From Cryptomeria japonica (taxonomy: Eukaryota > Streptophyta > Pinopsida > Cupressales > Cupressaceae), in NCBI RefSeq assembly GCF_030272615.1, contig NW_026729178.1, positions 10,001 through 40,000 on the forward strand: a stretch of 30,000 bases of DNA, given 5' to 3'. Shown here piece after piece: positions 29,511 to 30,000 of this stretch (its first letter is position 1; each line of letters starts with the position of its first letter). Position numbers and translations under genes: made by a program. The notes beneath the pieces were generated by a model. It was given only the letters and a program-made list of their open reading frames with translations. It was not told the DNA's origin and did no database searches.

Positions 29511-30000
29511 CGGAACTATACCTGTTATTGCTACTGCATCCTTCGGCTGGTAACCTCCTCTGCCGCCTTGGAACGTTCTCTTTGTCGGACGCGTCGCGGG
29601 ATAAGGGGTTGGCACTGGTAGTCGCCCCAAGCGCGCCCGATGCATAGACCGCTCCGAGTCGACCTTGCTTTCAGCCTCTCACATGCATAGACCTCTCTGA
29701 GTCGACCCTGCAGCCTCTCACGTTTAGCCTTTGGAATCTCGCCTCACAACATGATTGCTATCCTTGATGCATCCCTTGCCTCGAGCCCTGATTGCTTTCT
29801 TGGCTGCATCCCTCCTCTCCTCACAGCCCGGTTGTCATCACTGCTTCATCCGTCGCTTCATGCATTCTGGCTGCTGGGCCCTTCCCACCGCACACCTCGA
29901 TTGCTATCTCTTCTGCATCACACACCCCGATTGCTATCTCTGCTACATCCCTCGGCTCTCACTTCTGCATCCTTCGCCTCACACCTCGATTGCTATCAAT
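29511..30000. repeat. Degenerate ETS repeats, pyrimidine-rich tail
   Basis: One decayed 188-bp unit (about 29530-29700, with GTCGGACGCGTCGCGGGATA and GGCACTGGTAGTCGCCCC) is followed by short irregular units. These are built from GCATCCCTCGCCTC, CACACC and CCGATTGCTATC, i.e. the junction of two 188-bp units. No rRNA coding sequence (18S start) is reached. Confidence 0.75.

Noticed and set aside
1-30000. 18S, 5.8S, 25S rRNA or tRNA genes
   Set aside because: I looked for the conserved ends of 18S and 25S and for tRNA B-box patterns and saw none. Only 5S genes are present.

Overview
The window reads as the intergenic spacer (IGS) of nuclear ribosomal DNA from a land plant whose 5S rRNA gene lies inside the 35S/45S rDNA spacer (linked, 'L-type' arrangement). 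This is known from bryophytes, other seed-free lineages, Ginkgo and a few flowering plants. Three things support it: two plant-type 5S rRNA genes on the minus strand, thirteen plus-strand copies of a plant RNA polymerase I promoter core (TATATAGGGGA), and long repeat arrays up- and downstream of those promoters. I cannot name the species. No 18S, 5.8S or 25S sequence is visible, so the spacer appears to exceed the whole 30 kb (about 24 kb without the retrotransposon), unless this is a scrambled or orphan rDNA locus.

Layout. 1-3.8 kb and 5.7-11.7 kb are GC-rich arrays built from short palindromes (GGTGCGCACC, GGAGCGCTCC, CCCGGG), punctuated by about 117-bp AT-rich boxes. 3.8-5.2 kb and 11.7-13.2 kb are near-identical segments each holding one minus-strand 5S gene. 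Each is followed by a degenerate CACCC minisatellite (5.2-5.7 kb; 13.2-14.8 kb). 15.0-19.25 kb is a promoter array in three classes: six class A (about 157 bp apart), four class B (311 bp apart) and three class C (440-490 bp apart). A 52-bp tandem array lies between A and B.

The last promoter is split by a 5,932-bp Ty3/gypsy-type LTR retrotransposon (19255-25186, minus strand). Its two 940-bp LTRs are identical by eye and it is flanked by a GGGGA duplication that coincides with the presumed Pol I start site. Its single frame encodes Gag, protease and reverse transcriptase. RNase H and integrase are absent; in their place is a twice-repeated module I do not recognise, followed by a chromodomain-like end. 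From 25187 the external transcribed spacer resumes, with a strong hairpin and then about 22 copies of a 188-bp repeat to about 29.5 kb, ending in short degenerate repeats.

How the parts fit: Pol I promoters drive transcription rightward towards an 18S gene expected beyond the window. 5S genes are transcribed leftward by Pol III. The retrotransposon is transcribed leftward, against Pol I, and separates the last promoter's TATATA core from its transcribed spacer. The only protein-coding gene I support is the retrotransposon polyprotein. The many long open frames elsewhere are by-products of stop-poor, GC-rich repeats.
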